Of a stretch of DNA of 64,000 nucleotides, positions 14,984-24,935 are shown in pieces. Made by a program: the position numbers and the translations under genes. The notes under the pieces are model-generated. The model worked only from the letters and a program-made list of their open reading frames with translations, ran no database searches and was not told where the DNA came from. The DNA is from Anaerohalosphaera lusitana. GTDB lineage: Bacteria; Planctomycetota; Phycisphaerae; Sedimentisphaerales; Anaerohalosphaeraceae. How positions within the stretch are numbered: position 1 is the stretch's first letter; the number at the start of each line of letters is the position of its first letter. The DNA is taken from contig NZ_CP019791.1 of the NCBI RefSeq assembly GCF_002007645.1, forward strand, positions 3,216,593 through 3,280,592, written 5' to 3'.

Positions 14984-17590
14984 CTACTCTTCAGCATTCT
15001 CATCAGGTTCGGCAGATCCTTCGGCCTCACTGGAAGATTCCTCGCCGTTTTGGGCGGATTCAGCCGCCTCTTCTTCCTCTTCAAGGCTGAGCCGTTCGAC
15101 CGCAACCAGTTTATCGTCTTTCTTGAGATTGATCATGCGAACGCCGGAAGTACTTCTGCCGATAACCCTGACTTCCTCCAGGCCGGTCCGTATGATCATA
15201 CCCTGTGCGGTTATCATCATGATGTCGTCTTCGTCCTGAACAGCCTTTATGGCGATCACCTTGCCGTTTCTGTCCAGGCCCTTGATGTTGATTATGCCCT
15301 TACCGCCACGGCTCTGAACACGGTATTCTTCCAACGCGGTGCGTTTTCCGTAGCCATTCTCACACGCTGTCAGCAGTGAAGCACCTTCTTCCACGATGAC
15401 CATGCCTACTACGGCATCGTCTTTGGCCAGGCTGATGCCTTTTACTCCCCTGCTCACGCGCCCCATCGAACGGGCGTCGGCTTCGTGGAAGCGTATGGTC
15501 ATGCCTTTTTCCGTGCCGAGGATGATCTCGTTTTCGCCGCTGGTCACATCGACACCGATCACCCAGTCGCCCTCGTCCAGGCGAACAGCCTTTACGCCGT
15601 TGGAACGCGGGTTGCCGTATGCACTGAGTACGGTCTTTTTAACTATGCCGTTGCGGGTAGCCATGAGGAGCTGCCGCTGATCGTCGAATTCCCGCACGTT
15701 CAGGATAGACGCGATACTGTCGTCGCCCAGGTCAAGCAGATTCGCGATATTCCTGCCCTTGCTCTGTCTGGACATGGCGGGGATGTTGTAGACCTTGAGC
15801 CAGTAGCAGATGCCTCCTGTGGTGAATACCAGCAGGTAATCATGCGTCGAGGCCGTAAATAGATGTTCGATAAAGTCATCTTCCTTCGTCGAAGAGCCTA
15901 TGATTCCTCTGCCGCCGCGTGCCTGCTTGCGGTAGGTATCGATCGGCATACGTTTCATATAGCCCTGATGGCTGATCATCACCAGCACTTCTTCTTCCGT
16001 GATGAGGTCTTCCAGGTCGAACCCTGTCAGGTCCTCTTCACTGATATTCGTGCGGCGGTCATCGCCGTATTTGCCCTTGATCTCGTGAATGTCTTCACGC
16101 ACCACGTCAAACTGCATATCCTTGTTTGACAGCAGTGCTTCGTAGCCTTCGATCTTCTCAGTCAGGTCGCCGTATTCTTTGGCGAGCTTCTCGATCTCGA
16201 GACCCGTAAGCCGCTGAAGCTGCATGGTGAGGATCGCATCCGCCTGCGGTCCGGTCAGGAACTGCTCTTTGCCGTGACGTTCAGAGACGAACGATTCCGG
16301 CAACAGACGTCGCAGTGTTTCTGATTCGACCAGCTTGAGGGGCTTTTCCATCAGGTTGATCTTAGCCGTCGGTGCGTCCGGGGACTTCTTGATCAGCTCG
16401 ATGATCTCGTCAATGTCGCTGACCGCCAGGATCAGGCCTTCCAGGATATGGGCGCGGTTGCGGGCCTTCTTCAGCAGATAACGCGTTCTGCGCCTTATCA
16501 CGATAAGCCTGTGCTCGATGTAGAGCTTGAGCATCTGCTTGATGTTAAGCGTTTCGGGTCGGCTGTTGACCAGCGCGACGTTGTTGATGGCGAACGTGTT
16601 CTGCAGAGGCGTGTAGCGGTAAAGCTTGTTCAGGACGACATTCTCGTCAGCGTCCTTGCGGACCTCGACCACGATCCGCATGCCCTTACGGTCGGACTCG
16701 TCCCGTACGTCGCTAATCTCGGGAATCGTGCCTTCACGCACGCAGTCGGCGATCTTGGAAACAATGGTCGCTTTTACGACCATATAGGGTATTTCGGTGA
16801 ATATAATGCTGATCTTGCCGCGCTTGCTCTCTTCGATGTGGTGTTTTGCGCGGACTTTGAGATGGCCGCGACCGTGGACGTAGGCATCGAGGATGCCTTT
16901 TCGGCCGCAGATTATGCCGCCGGTCGGGAAGTCGGGGCCGGGCAGCACTTCCAGGATGTCCTTGAACGTGCAGTCCGGGTTGTCGATCATCAAAAGCAGT
17001 GCATCGCATACCTCGTTGAGGTTGTGCGGCGCGATGTTTGTGGCCATGCCGACCGCGATACCACTGGCACCATTTACCAGCAGATTTGGGAACTTTGAGG
17101 GCAAAACGACCGGTTCTTTCCGTGTTTCGTCGTAGTTCGGCACGAAATCGACCGTGTCCTTCTCGATGTCCTCCATCATATCCGGGGCGGGTGAGGCAAA
17201 ACGTGCCTCGGTATATCGCATAGCAGCGGGCGGATCGGCGTCGATGCTGCCGAAATTACCTTGCGGGTCAACGAGCGTGTAACGCATGTTCCAGTGCTGG
17301 CCGAGCCGGACCAGCGTGCCGTAGGTGGCCTGGTCGCCGTGCGGATGGTAGTTACCGCTGGTGTCACCGACGATCTTGGCACATTTACGGTGCTTGCCGC
17401 GTGGACCGAGGTTCAAATCGTTCATCGCGACGAGGATACGCCTCTGTGAGGGCTTAAGGCCGTCCCGCACGTCGGGCAGTGCACGCGAAACTATGACGCT
17501 CATCGCATAGTTAAGGTACGAAGTCTTCATTTCGTCGAGGATCTTCATATCCTCGAATCGGTCGTTGATTGTCTCGTTAATATCAGCCAT
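14984..17590 (-). CDS. gyrA: DNA gyrase subunit A
   Basis: An 868-residue GyrA with the breakage-reunion domain. The active-site tyrosine is Tyr126 in AMRYTEARF, and the C-terminal domain has beta-pinwheel repeats with GyrA-box sequences QARGGRG and QSRGGKG. It ends in an acidic tail. Gyrase introduces negative supercoils with GyrB. The quinolone-resistance region reads HPHGDQATYG: the position of E. coli Ser83 is Gln87 and that of Asp87 is Gly91, both changes from the drug-sensitive residues. The gene begins a nine-gene minus-strand run. The GyrA box argues for gyrase rather than topoisomerase IV. Confidence 0.95.
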   Translation of the reverse strand: MADINETINDRFEDMKILDEMKTSYLNYAMSVIVSRALPDVRDGLKPSQRRILVAMNDLNLGPRGKHRKCAKIVGDTSGNYHPHGDQATYGTLVRLGQHWNMRYTLVDPQGNFGSIDADPPAAMRYTEARFASPAPDMMEDIEKDTVDFVPNYDETRKEPVVLPSKFPNLLVNGASGIAVGMATNIAPHNLNEVCDALLLMIDNPDCTFKDILEVLPGPDFPTGGIICGRKGILDAYVHGRGHLKVRAKHHIEESKRGKISIIFTEIPYMVVKATIVSKIADCVREGTIPEISDVRDESDRKGMRIVVEVRKDADENVVLNKLYRYTPLQNTFAINNVALVNSRPETLNIKQMLKLYIEHRLIVIRRRTRYLLKKARNRAHILEGLILAVSDIDEIIELIKKSPDAPTAKINLMEKPLKLVESETLRRLLPESFVSERHGKEQFLTGPQADAILTMQLQRLTGLEIEKLAKEYGDLTEKIEGYEALLSNKDMQFDVVREDIHEIKGKYGDDRRTNISEEDLTGFDLEDLITEEEVLVMISHQGYMKRMPIDTYRKQARGGRGIIGSSTKEDDFIEHLFTASTHDYLLVFTTGGICYWLKVYNIPAMSRQSKGRNIANLLDLGDDSIASILNVREFDDQRQLLMATRNGIVKKTVLSAYGNPRSNGVKAVRLDEGDWVIGVDVTSGENEIILGTEKGMTIRFHEADARSMGRVSRGVKGISLAKDDAVVGMVIVEEGASLLTACENGYGKRTALEEYRVQSRGGKGIINIKGLDRNGKVIAIKAVQDEDDIMMITAQGMIIRTGLEEVRVIGRSTSGVRMINLKKDDKLVAVERLSLEEEEEAAESAQNGEESSSEAEGSAEPDENAEE

Positions 17591-17897
17591 TCGTATTTTC
17601 CATAAACCAGATATTCAAAACGCGCATACGACTTCCGTGTGCCGCGTTCTCACCGGTCCAATTGTAGTGCTAAACCCTTAAAAGTCAATCATATGTCACT
17701 ATTTACGACCGTTCAGACACATTTTTCTGTCGGCCGGTTCGAAACCGGTTCAAAAATGCAAACTATCTGCAAGTTTTACCCTCTTTTGCTCACTTTTGCC
17801 CCATCTTTGAACACAAATAACCCTCAAGGTGAAGCTGTGGATTGCCGATAAATACTTGTAAATATTGGTGCAATTCAAGACCAAAGGAGGCACCCAA

Positions 17898-18104
17898 TTG
17901 TCTGAGAATACAAAAGCAGCTCAAATCACGAAAGCCGGATGGATCGATAAGCACGCCAGGAGCATTCTCATGCTCTGGGCCGGGATGCAAAGCCCGCTGG
18001 ATGTCGACCCTAACTATCTGCAACATATCAAAGAGGAGCTCGAAAGCTGCTTTGAGGATCCGCTCAAACGTTCGCTGATCGAGACGAGCTATCCGGCAGA
18101 CTAA
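17898..18104 (+). CDS. small conserved-looking cytoplasmic protein, TTG start
   Basis: A 68-residue protein with no membrane segment or signal peptide. A textbook AGGAGG at 17885-17890 sits 7 bases before a TTG, so TTG is the real start and the gene is likely well translated. The sequence is alpha-helical and charged, with a WIDKHARSILMLWAGMQSP segment in the middle and a possible second helix at 45-60. I do not recognise the family. It is divergent from gyrA and 149 bp before the ABC-F gene. Confidence 0.65.
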   Translation: MSENTKAAQITKAGWIDKHARSILMLWAGMQSPLDVDPNYLQHIKEELESCFEDPLKRSLIETSYPAD

Positions 18105-18253
18105 CTTCACTGCCAGCCAGAATCGACAACATTTCCTGCCATCGCATACACTTCCACGTCAATGATCGAATTCCCCTCTTAACAACGCACCAGTTTGCAT
18201 GTATCATGCCCCGATACTTAAATCCTGACTAATTCGTGATTACGTGGAAAACA

Positions 18254-20155
18254 ATGGCTCTGCTTACTTTGCAAAATGTCTCCATTGGCTTTGGAGGCCC
18301 GAATATACTTGACGACATCACCCTGCACGTCGAACAGGGAGAGCGTCTGTGTCTGCTCGGCCGAAACGGCGCGGGAAAAAGTACGCTGCTTAAGCTCATT
18401 AACGGCACCATAAAACCAACCCAGGGCGCGATACAGCTCGAGCCCGGCACGAAAGTCGCGATGCTCTCGCAGGAAGTCACGGGCGAGGGTTCGCATTCAG
18501 TGTTCGACGAGGTACTGATCGGGCTGGGTGAGCTGGGTCATTTGCTGGCCGAGTACGAGTTGATTACCAGTCAGGTGGCACACGATCCGTCGGCCGAGAA
18601 TATGTCCCGGCTGGAGAAGGCACAGCATAAAGTCGACACAAATAATGCCTGGTCGATACACCGGCAGGTGCAGACCGTTCTCACGCACCTCGATCTGAAC
18701 GGCAGTGACACCTTCGGCAGTCTCAGTGCGGGCACTAAACGGCGGGTCGAAATGGCCAAGGCGCTGATCACAAAACCTGACATTCTTCTGCTGGACGAGC
18801 CGACGAACCACTTGGACATCAATTCCATCACCTGGCTGGAAGGCTTTTTGAACGATTATCCCGGCACGATTGTATTCGTCACTCACGACCGTTCGCTGAT
18901 ACGTAATCTATCCACCCGCATCATCGATGTGGAGCTGGGGACGATCAGCTCCTGGTCGTGCGATTACGACACTTTCACCCAGAGAAAAGAACAGCACACC
19001 AACGCCCTTCTCAAGCATCGGGCGGAATTCGACAAGAAGCTCGCCGAAGAAGAGCAATGGATACGACAGGGAGTGCGCGAACGGCGGAAACGCAACCAGG
19101 GAAGGGTTCGTGAGCTCCAGGAAATGCGCGAGCAGCGGCGCAACCGTCGTCAGCTTGCCGCGAAAGCGAACATCGAAACGCAGCAGGCGGATCTGTCCGG
19201 TCGACTGGTCATCGAGACTTTTAAGGCCTCGTTCCAGTATGACCACAATCCGCCCATTGTCGACGATCTGAGCACAACGATACTGCGAGGCGACAAGGTC
19301 GGCATTATTGGTCCCAACGGCTGCGGTAAGACAACGTTGCTGCGGCTGCTGCTGGGTCAGCTTAGCCCCACGAGCGGACGGGTCAAGCTGGGGACGAACC
19401 TGCAGATCGCGTATTTCGACCAGCTCCACCGGCAGCTCGATCCGGACAAGGCTGTATGGCAGAACGTGATCGATGGTTATGAAACAGTCGAATTCAACGG
19501 CAGAAAGCGGCATGTCATAGGGTATCTGCAGGACTTTTTGTTCATGCCAGAGCAGTCCAAAAAGCCGGTTCGGACGCTGAGCGGCGGTGAGCGAAACCGG
19601 CTGCTGCTCGCTCAGTTATTTGCAAAGCCGACGAATCTGCTGGTTTTGGATGAACCGACGAACGATCTGGACATGGAAACGCTTGAGCTGCTTGAAGAGC
19701 TGCTTGTAAATTTCCAGGGGACATTTCTGCTGGTCAGTCATGACCGTGAGTTCCTCAACAATGTTGTCACCAGCACGCTTGTGTTCGAAGGCGGGGGCAT
19801 GGTCAAGGAATACGCAGGCGGGTATGACGACTGGCTCAAGCAAAGAAAACCTCTGCCTCAGGATGAAACGAGCAGACCGGCGAAACCCGAAAAGAAGCAG
19901 AAAAAATCTAAACCCAAGCCGGCGCAGAAGAAAAAACTCAGCTACCGCGAGAAACAGGAGCTGGAGCAGTTGCCGGCACGCATAGAAGAGCTTGAGTCCG
20001 AGCAGGCCGGGTTGCATGAAGACATGGCGAAGCCGGACTTCTACAAGCAGGACAGTGAAAAGATATCAGCGGTAATGAACAGATCCGAAAAACTGGACTC
20101 TAAACTGGCGGAATTGTACGAGAGATGGGAGCAATTGGAAGAGCTCAACACCTGA
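18254..20155 (+). CDS. uup: ABC-F family ATPase, Uup-like
   Basis: A 633-residue protein with two ABC ATPase domains and no membrane segments. Domain 1 has Walker A GRNGAGKST, signature LSAGTKRR and Walker B LLLDEPTNHLD. Domain 2 has GPNGCGKTT, LSGGERNR and LVLDEPTNDLD. A charged linker between the domains and a C-terminal coiled coil (last 70 residues, after a lysine-rich stretch) match Uup, an ABC-F protein that acts on ribosomes or branched DNA rather than in transport. The ATG at 18254 gives the usual MALLTLQNV start; a GTG 18 bp upstream is in frame but less likely. Confidence 0.92.
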   Translation: MALLTLQNVSIGFGGPNILDDITLHVEQGERLCLLGRNGAGKSTLLKLINGTIKPTQGAIQLEPGTKVAMLSQEVTGEGSHSVFDEVLIGLGELGHLLAEYELITSQVAHDPSAENMSRLEKAQHKVDTNNAWSIHRQVQTVLTHLDLNGSDTFGSLSAGTKRRVEMAKALITKPDILLLDEPTNHLDINSITWLEGFLNDYPGTIVFVTHDRSLIRNLSTRIIDVELGTISSWSCDYDTFTQRKEQHTNALLKHRAEFDKKLAEEEQWIRQGVRERRKRNQGRVRELQEMREQRRNRRQLAAKANIETQQADLSGRLVIETFKASFQYDHNPPIVDDLSTTILRGDKVGIIGPNGCGKTTLLRLLLGQLSPTSGRVKLGTNLQIAYFDQLHRQLDPDKAVWQNVIDGYETVEFNGRKRHVIGYLQDFLFMPEQSKKPVRTLSGGERNRLLLAQLFAKPTNLLVLDEPTNDLDMETLELLEELLVNFQGTFLLVSHDREFLNNVVTSTLVFEGGGMVKEYAGGYDDWLKQRKPLPQDETSRPAKPEKKQKKSKPKPAQKKKLSYREKQELEQLPARIEELESEQAGLHEDMAKPDFYKQDSEKISAVMNRSEKLDSKLAELYERWEQLEELNT

Positions 20156-20245
20156 CGAAAATCGTCCGTTAGCTGGAGCTTAGGCCGATTTGTGTCGATA
20201 AACAGGGCATCACGATTGACTTTTTTACCAAAGGGAGCAAACAGC

Positions 20246-22009
20246 ATGAAGCCTGATCCGACGAAAACAAAGGGCTGGCAGATCGCCCACGAGGCTGAAA
20301 AACGCATGAAATCACTGGAAAGCCTGGCAAATGAGCTGGGACTTCAGTACGGCGAACTGCTGCCGATGGGTCATCAGCTTGCCAAGCTCGATCAGAAAAA
20401 GATCCGCAGACGGCTGGCTTCAACTCCTGAAGCAAAATACATCGACGTAACCGCCATCACTCCCACGCCGTTGGGTGAGGGCAAGACCACCACGACCATC
20501 GGCCTGGTGCAAGGGCTGGGAAAGCTCAAAAAGAAGGTTATCGGAACAATAAGACAGTCCAGCGCGGGTCCGACTTTCAATATCAAAGGTGCGGGTGCGG
20601 GCGGCGGACTCGCCCAGGCGATACCGATCACGCCACTTTGCATACGGCTGACTGGGGATATAGAAGCCATCACGAACGCCCATAATCTCGCGATGACCGC
20701 GCTCACAGCTCGGATGCAGCACGAGCACAACTACGATGATGCGACGCTGGCTAAACGAAACCTCAAACGACTCGATATCGATCCGGGGAAGGTTCAGTGG
20801 AAATGGGTGCTGGACTTCTGCGCACAGTCTCTTCGAAATATAACCATCGGTCAGGGCGGGCCGAAGGACGGGCTCGAAATGCAATCCGGCGCGCAGATCA
20901 CCGCCTCAAGTGAGTTGATGGCGATCCTTTCGGTCGCTACGGATCTCGAAGATCTCCGCGAAAGGGTCAGCAAGATCGTCCTCGCGTATGACCGTAACGG
21001 CAATAAGGTGACGACCGCGGACCTGGAAGTCGACGGCGCGATGACGGCATGGCTGGTGGACGCTCTGAATCCTAATCTAGTGCAGACACTCGAGGGTCAG
21101 CCGATGCTGGTTCATGCGGGTCCGTTCGCGAACATAGCCATAGGCCAAAACTCCATCATCGCGGACAAAACCGCCTCGAAGCTTGCAGATTATGTCGTAA
21201 CTGAAAGCGGTTTCGGTGCGGACATCGGGTTCGAGAAATTCTGGAACCTCAAGTGCCGCATGTCGGGCCTCAAGCCGGACGCGGTTGTCATTGTCGCTAC
21301 GATCCGTGCTCTCAAAATGCACGGCGGCGGGCCAGCGGTCAAGCCGGGCAAGGCACTGGACAGCACATATACAGAAGAGAATACGGATCTGGTTGCCAGG
21401 GGCTGTGAAAACCTTATCGCCCATATCGAGACCGTCAAAAAAAGCGGCATCAAGCCGGTAGTATGCCTCAATCATTATTACACGGACACCGAAGCAGAGA
21501 TCGAAGTGGTTCGCCGGGCTGCTGGCGAAAACGGTGCACTTTTTTCAGTCAGCAAACACTGGCTCGAAGGCGGCGACGGCGCGATGAATCTGGCTGAGAC
21601 GGTACTGGAAGCATGCGAAGCTCCCAACGAGTTCGATTATCTGTACCCCGATGAAACGCCCTTCCGCAAAAGGATCGAAACGATTGCAACACAGCTTTAC
21701 GGCGCGGCTGATGTAGAGTATGAGCCGGCGGCTATAGAGAAATTCGAAAAGCTCGAAGCCGATCCCTACTACAAAGACTTCGGCCTGTGCATGGTAAAAA
21801 CACACCTGAGCCTGTCACATGACCCTTCCTTGAAAAACCGTCCTGCCGGCTGGACACTGCCCATACGTGATATTTACGTCTACGAGGGTGCCCGATTGGT
21901 CGTGCCGCTCGCTGGTGGGATAAAGCTGATGCCCGGCACTGGATCGGATCCTGCTTATCGGCGGATCGATGTGGATACGGAGACCGGCGAAGTGTATGGA
22001 ATAGGCTAA
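20246..22009 (+). CDS. fhs: formate-tetrahydrofolate ligase
   Basis: A 587-residue protein with the phosphate-binding loop TPTPLGEGKTTTT (about residues 70-82) and further family segments: RQSSAGPTFNIKGAGAGGG, and the GFGADIGFEKFWNLKCR stretch. The enzyme joins formate to tetrahydrofolate at the cost of ATP, feeding one-carbon units into purine and methionine synthesis or the methyl branch of acetogenesis. AAGGGAG lies before the ATG. Usual length is about 555-560, so this one is slightly long at the N-terminus. It ends 25 bp from a convergent Gfo/Idh gene. Confidence 0.96.
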   Translation: MKPDPTKTKGWQIAHEAEKRMKSLESLANELGLQYGELLPMGHQLAKLDQKKIRRRLASTPEAKYIDVTAITPTPLGEGKTTTTIGLVQGLGKLKKKVIGTIRQSSAGPTFNIKGAGAGGGLAQAIPITPLCIRLTGDIEAITNAHNLAMTALTARMQHEHNYDDATLAKRNLKRLDIDPGKVQWKWVLDFCAQSLRNITIGQGGPKDGLEMQSGAQITASSELMAILSVATDLEDLRERVSKIVLAYDRNGNKVTTADLEVDGAMTAWLVDALNPNLVQTLEGQPMLVHAGPFANIAIGQNSIIADKTASKLADYVVTESGFGADIGFEKFWNLKCRMSGLKPDAVVIVATIRALKMHGGGPAVKPGKALDSTYTEENTDLVARGCENLIAHIETVKKSGIKPVVCLNHYYTDTEAEIEVVRRAAGENGALFSVSKHWLEGGDGAMNLAETVLEACEAPNEFDYLYPDETPFRKRIETIATQLYGAADVEYEPAAIEKFEKLEADPYYKDFGLCMVKTHLSLSHDPSLKNRPAGWTLPIRDIYVYEGARLVVPLAGGIKLMPGTGSDPAYRRIDVDTETGEVYGIG

Positions 22010-22033
22010 TTCGTTAGAACGATAGCAGCAGTG

Positions 22034-23041
22034 TTACGCGTTAACGCTTCGTGCGATCTGCTCGATGAGTGAGATCGATTCCTCAACCTCGCCAAGACTT
22101 AGCAGAGGCTCGACGAGCCTTGCCTGCTCGGTACTCTCGCTGCAGTACATAATAAAATCAACCAGCTCGTCCTTTATCTGATTGTTGGAAGGTGTTATCC
22201 AGCCGGGCACTTCGCAGTCGACCTCTTTTCCATCGACGCGCAGCTTCTTTTCCTTGAAGTCACCGCGGACCTCACAATCCTCGCATTCGATACGGACAGT
22301 TCGCTCCTTCGCATCAGCTTCGACAAGCCAGGAAACGAAAAGCTCGCCCTGTACGCCGCTCTGGTGCTCAACATTGATCTGGGCCTCGTAAACCTGCCCT
22401 TCAAAACGTCTGGATCGTTCCACATTCACACCCTTGACGGGGCCGAAGAAATATCTCGCAAGGTCCAGGTCATGCACGACCTTGTCTACGATGATATCGT
22501 CCGGAATGCGTTCGTGGTGCTTCTGCGTTCGCCTGAACGAATAGCTCTGCGGGTTCACCTGCCGTTCGCGTATCATCGAAACTATCTTGATCGCGACGGG
22601 GTTATATCGCTCGACATGTCCCGAGATCAGCTTGCAGCCGTTCTCTTTCGCGAGCCTGACGAGCTCGTCCATCTCTGCCTTGCGCGTGACCAGCGGTTTT
22701 TCCACCAGTACATGGATGCCCTTTTTAAGTGCGGCTGCGACAAATTCGAAGTGGAGTTTCGTCGGCACCGCAATGACGATGATGTCAGGCTTTGAGTCAT
22801 CAAGCATTTTCGCGTAGTCGACATAGTGATCGTATTGCGGAAATGAGGCAAGATGCTCCTCATCGACATCGCAAACACCGGCAATGCGTATCTTGCTGAG
22901 CTGCTTTTCGACGTCGCCCTTGTAATAAGGCTCGTACTGGCCCGCCATGAGCTGCTCCAGGGCATGCAGGTGGTATCCGCCCATCTTGCCCATGCCGGCA
23001 ATACAGACCCGCACCTCTTTGCTGTCAAACCCTAGAAGCAT
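22034..23041 (-). CDS. Gfo/Idh/MocA-family oxidoreductase
   Basis: A 335-residue protein with an N-terminal Rossmann fold (VCIAGMGKMGGYH, about 12-24) and the family's VEKP motif (ALKKGIHVLVEKPL, about 107-120). The C-terminal Gfo/Idh dimerisation domain includes the VDKVVHDLDLARYFFG segment with the usual catalytic His-Asp pair. These enzymes oxidise or reduce sugars and inositols with NAD(P). It is the last gene of a four-gene minus-strand run with two TIM-barrel genes, starting 18 bp after the previous one. Substrate unknown. Confidence 0.88.
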   Translation of the reverse strand: MLLGFDSKEVRVCIAGMGKMGGYHLHALEQLMAGQYEPYYKGDVEKQLSKIRIAGVCDVDEEHLASFPQYDHYVDYAKMLDDSKPDIIVIAVPTKLHFEFVAAALKKGIHVLVEKPLVTRKAEMDELVRLAKENGCKLISGHVERYNPVAIKIVSMIRERQVNPQSYSFRRTQKHHERIPDDIIVDKVVHDLDLARYFFGPVKGVNVERSRRFEGQVYEAQINVEHQSGVQGELFVSWLVEADAKERTVRIECEDCEVRGDFKEKKLRVDGKEVDCEVPGWITPSNNQIKDELVDFIMYCSESTEQARLVEPLLSLGEVEESISLIEQIARSVNA

Positions 23042-23059
23042 TTTTTGGTATTTCCCCCG

Positions 23060-23869
23060 CTATGCCTGAAACTTGACAAGGCGATCGATCGCCTTTTTCA
23101 CATCTTCAAATCGCGACTTGCCGCATTCGCGTTCGATGGCTAACGCACCATCATAACCTATCTCCTTGAGAGCGGTCAGAAAGGCCTGCGTATCTACATC
23201 ACCGTCGCCCCATGGAGTCTCTTTGCCCCACTGAGCAGCCAGTGCGTCTTTGATGTGTACGTGCTCGATGAGGCCGCCAAGGGTTTTGACCGCTTCTACC
23301 GGATCGCCCTTGTCATAAAGCAGCATATTGGCAGGGTCGAAGTTCACGCCCAGTGAATCATGGTTCAGGCTTTCCAGAAATGCGCGAAGCTCGGATGCAC
23401 TTTCCTGGCCGGTCTCCAGCAGCAGCCTTACGCCTTTGGCTTTAGCTGCATCCGCAAGCAGCAGGATCCGCTCGGACAGTTTCGTTCGGTATGCTTCGTC
23501 TTCCATGTCTATAAAGCCCAGATGGAACGAGAGAAGCTGCACGCCGAGATCGGCGGTGACATCTATCGAACGCAGAACTCGCTGACGGTTCTCATCCCAG
23601 CTCTCATCGGGCACAATGCCGCCGGTACGTTTGATAGCATCGAGGGTGCTGTAGTCTTCCTGCTCGAAGCTGACCATCGTACAGGTAACCTGCCATCCCT
23701 GTTCTTTAATGGCGCGGAGGAACTTGTCGCCCTCGCTGCCTATAGCAGGAACGGCGTGCAGGTGCAGATGCTCCAGGCCGAGCTCGGACCTGAGCTGTCC
23801 CAACGTCTCTAAATTATCACTGGCCGACCAGCTGCAAACGCCGGTCGGCCAGTTGTCACACTTGATCAT
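23060..23869 (-). CDS. sugar phosphate isomerase/epimerase-like TIM-barrel protein
   Basis: A 269-residue protein of the AP-endonuclease-2/xylose-isomerase-like TIM-barrel superfamily. Metal-site segments are recognisable: LLLETGQES (about 149-157), GVNFDPANM (about 174-182), HVHIKDA and a late AIERECG. Members isomerise or epimerise sugars, and some cleave 3-keto-glycosides. The stop of the preceding Gfo/Idh gene is 1 bp from its start, so they are co-translated and probably act on the same substrate. The product of one could be the substrate of the other. Confidence 0.8.
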   Translation of the reverse strand: MIKCDNWPTGVCSWSASDNLETLGQLRSELGLEHLHLHAVPAIGSEGDKFLRAIKEQGWQVTCTMVSFEQEDYSTLDAIKRTGGIVPDESWDENRQRVLRSIDVTADLGVQLLSFHLGFIDMEDEAYRTKLSERILLLADAAKAKGVRLLLETGQESASELRAFLESLNHDSLGVNFDPANMLLYDKGDPVEAVKTLGGLIEHVHIKDALAAQWGKETPWGDGDVDTQAFLTALKEIGYDGALAIERECGKSRFEDVKKAIDRLVKFQA

Positions 23870-23870
23870 T

Positions 23871-24887
23871 TTACAGCTCTACCTTGCTGCCTGTCTTAGC
23901 GGATTCTTTCTCAGCCAGAACGAGCCTTACGGATTCCTTGCTGGCCTGTGAGGTTGTAATCTCAGGTACATCTTCGCCGGCTATCGCGTTTACGAAGTGT
24001 GCGATTTCCTGTGAATAACCAGTGCCGGGCAGCACGTCTGGCGTGAACTGGTCGCCGTCGGCAGGACATACCCTGAACATCGGATCCTTAGTCACGTCGA
24101 AGCTGACGGTGGCTTTTTCGAATACGGCGTTGAAGCTCATCTCGAAGCCCCAGCTCGCCTGCATCATCCAGCCGCCCTCAGCGGTGATAACCTTGTCGTC
24201 ATCGTACCTGTACTGAGTGACCATATGGTCGTAATCGCCTGTCGGGCCGGTCATACCTGTGGTAACGACTGCCTTGGGCATGCCGAATACGTACTGGACG
24301 AAATCGGAGTCGTGGATGTGCAGGTCAAGTGCCGCACCGCCACTCTTATTGCCGTCGAGATACCAGTTCTGCCAACCGGTCGTCGGAGTCAGAGCGAGCC
24401 TCTGGAAAGTCAGAACCTTGAGCTCACCGTATTCTTTCGACTCGATCATTTCCTTAAGCTTGACGTATTCAGGCCAGAAGCGGATGCACTGACCGATCTG
24501 CAGTCTCTTGCCGGCATCATTTGCCGCTGCGACCATTTCCTCACAGAGCTCGGTACTGAGGGCCATAGGCTTTTCGCAAAGCACGTTCAGACCTGCTTTG
24601 AGAGCCTTCTTGGTGTATTCGGGGTGCAGATAAGTCGGCAGACAGATCGAAATGCCGTCCAGATCTTCTTTTTCGACCATCTCGTCAAAATCCGTGTAAA
24701 GCGTCTTGTCGCTCAGGTCGAGTTCACCCTCGGCGCCTGCAATATTACCAGCAGTTTCACCTGTGTTCTTGAACCTGTTTTCGTCTATATCGCAAATAGC
24801 GATGATCTTAGCATTATCGAGCGAGCTGTAGCACCCGTAGTGCATCTTACCCATAAAGCCAAGTCCAACGATACCAATCTTAACCAT
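23871..24887 (-). CDS. Gfo/Idh/MocA-family oxidoreductase
   Basis: A 338-residue NAD(P)-dependent oxidoreductase with GIVGLGFMGKMH at the N-terminus, LCEKPMALS (about 96-104) and the C-terminal domain with GGAALDLHIHDSDFVQYVFG, which holds the catalytic Asp/His pair. AAAGGAG precedes the ATG. It is different enough from the paralogue at 22034 that a recent duplication is unlikely. The pair of oxidoreductases alternating with two TIM-barrel genes suggests two oxidation/rearrangement steps. Substrate unknown; a galactose or N-acetylgalactosamine derivative is a guess from the neighbouring glycosidases. Confidence 0.9.
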   Translation of the reverse strand: MVKIGIVGLGFMGKMHYGCYSSLDNAKIIAICDIDENRFKNTGETAGNIAGAEGELDLSDKTLYTDFDEMVEKEDLDGISICLPTYLHPEYTKKALKAGLNVLCEKPMALSTELCEEMVAAANDAGKRLQIGQCIRFWPEYVKLKEMIESKEYGELKVLTFQRLALTPTTGWQNWYLDGNKSGGAALDLHIHDSDFVQYVFGMPKAVVTTGMTGPTGDYDHMVTQYRYDDDKVITAEGGWMMQASWGFEMSFNAVFEKATVSFDVTKDPMFRVCPADGDQFTPDVLPGTGYSQEIAHFVNAIAGEDVPEITTSQASKESVRLVLAEKESAKTGSKVEL

Positions 24888-24935
24888 TATATTCTCCTTT
24901 AATCTTAGTTTATCGATTCGATGACGCGAACGCTT

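Noticed and set aside
14075-15379. 434-residue open frame on the plus strand
   Set aside because: It lies antisense to holA and gyrA, has no ribosome site, and its translation is not protein-like; it is a shadow of the real genes.
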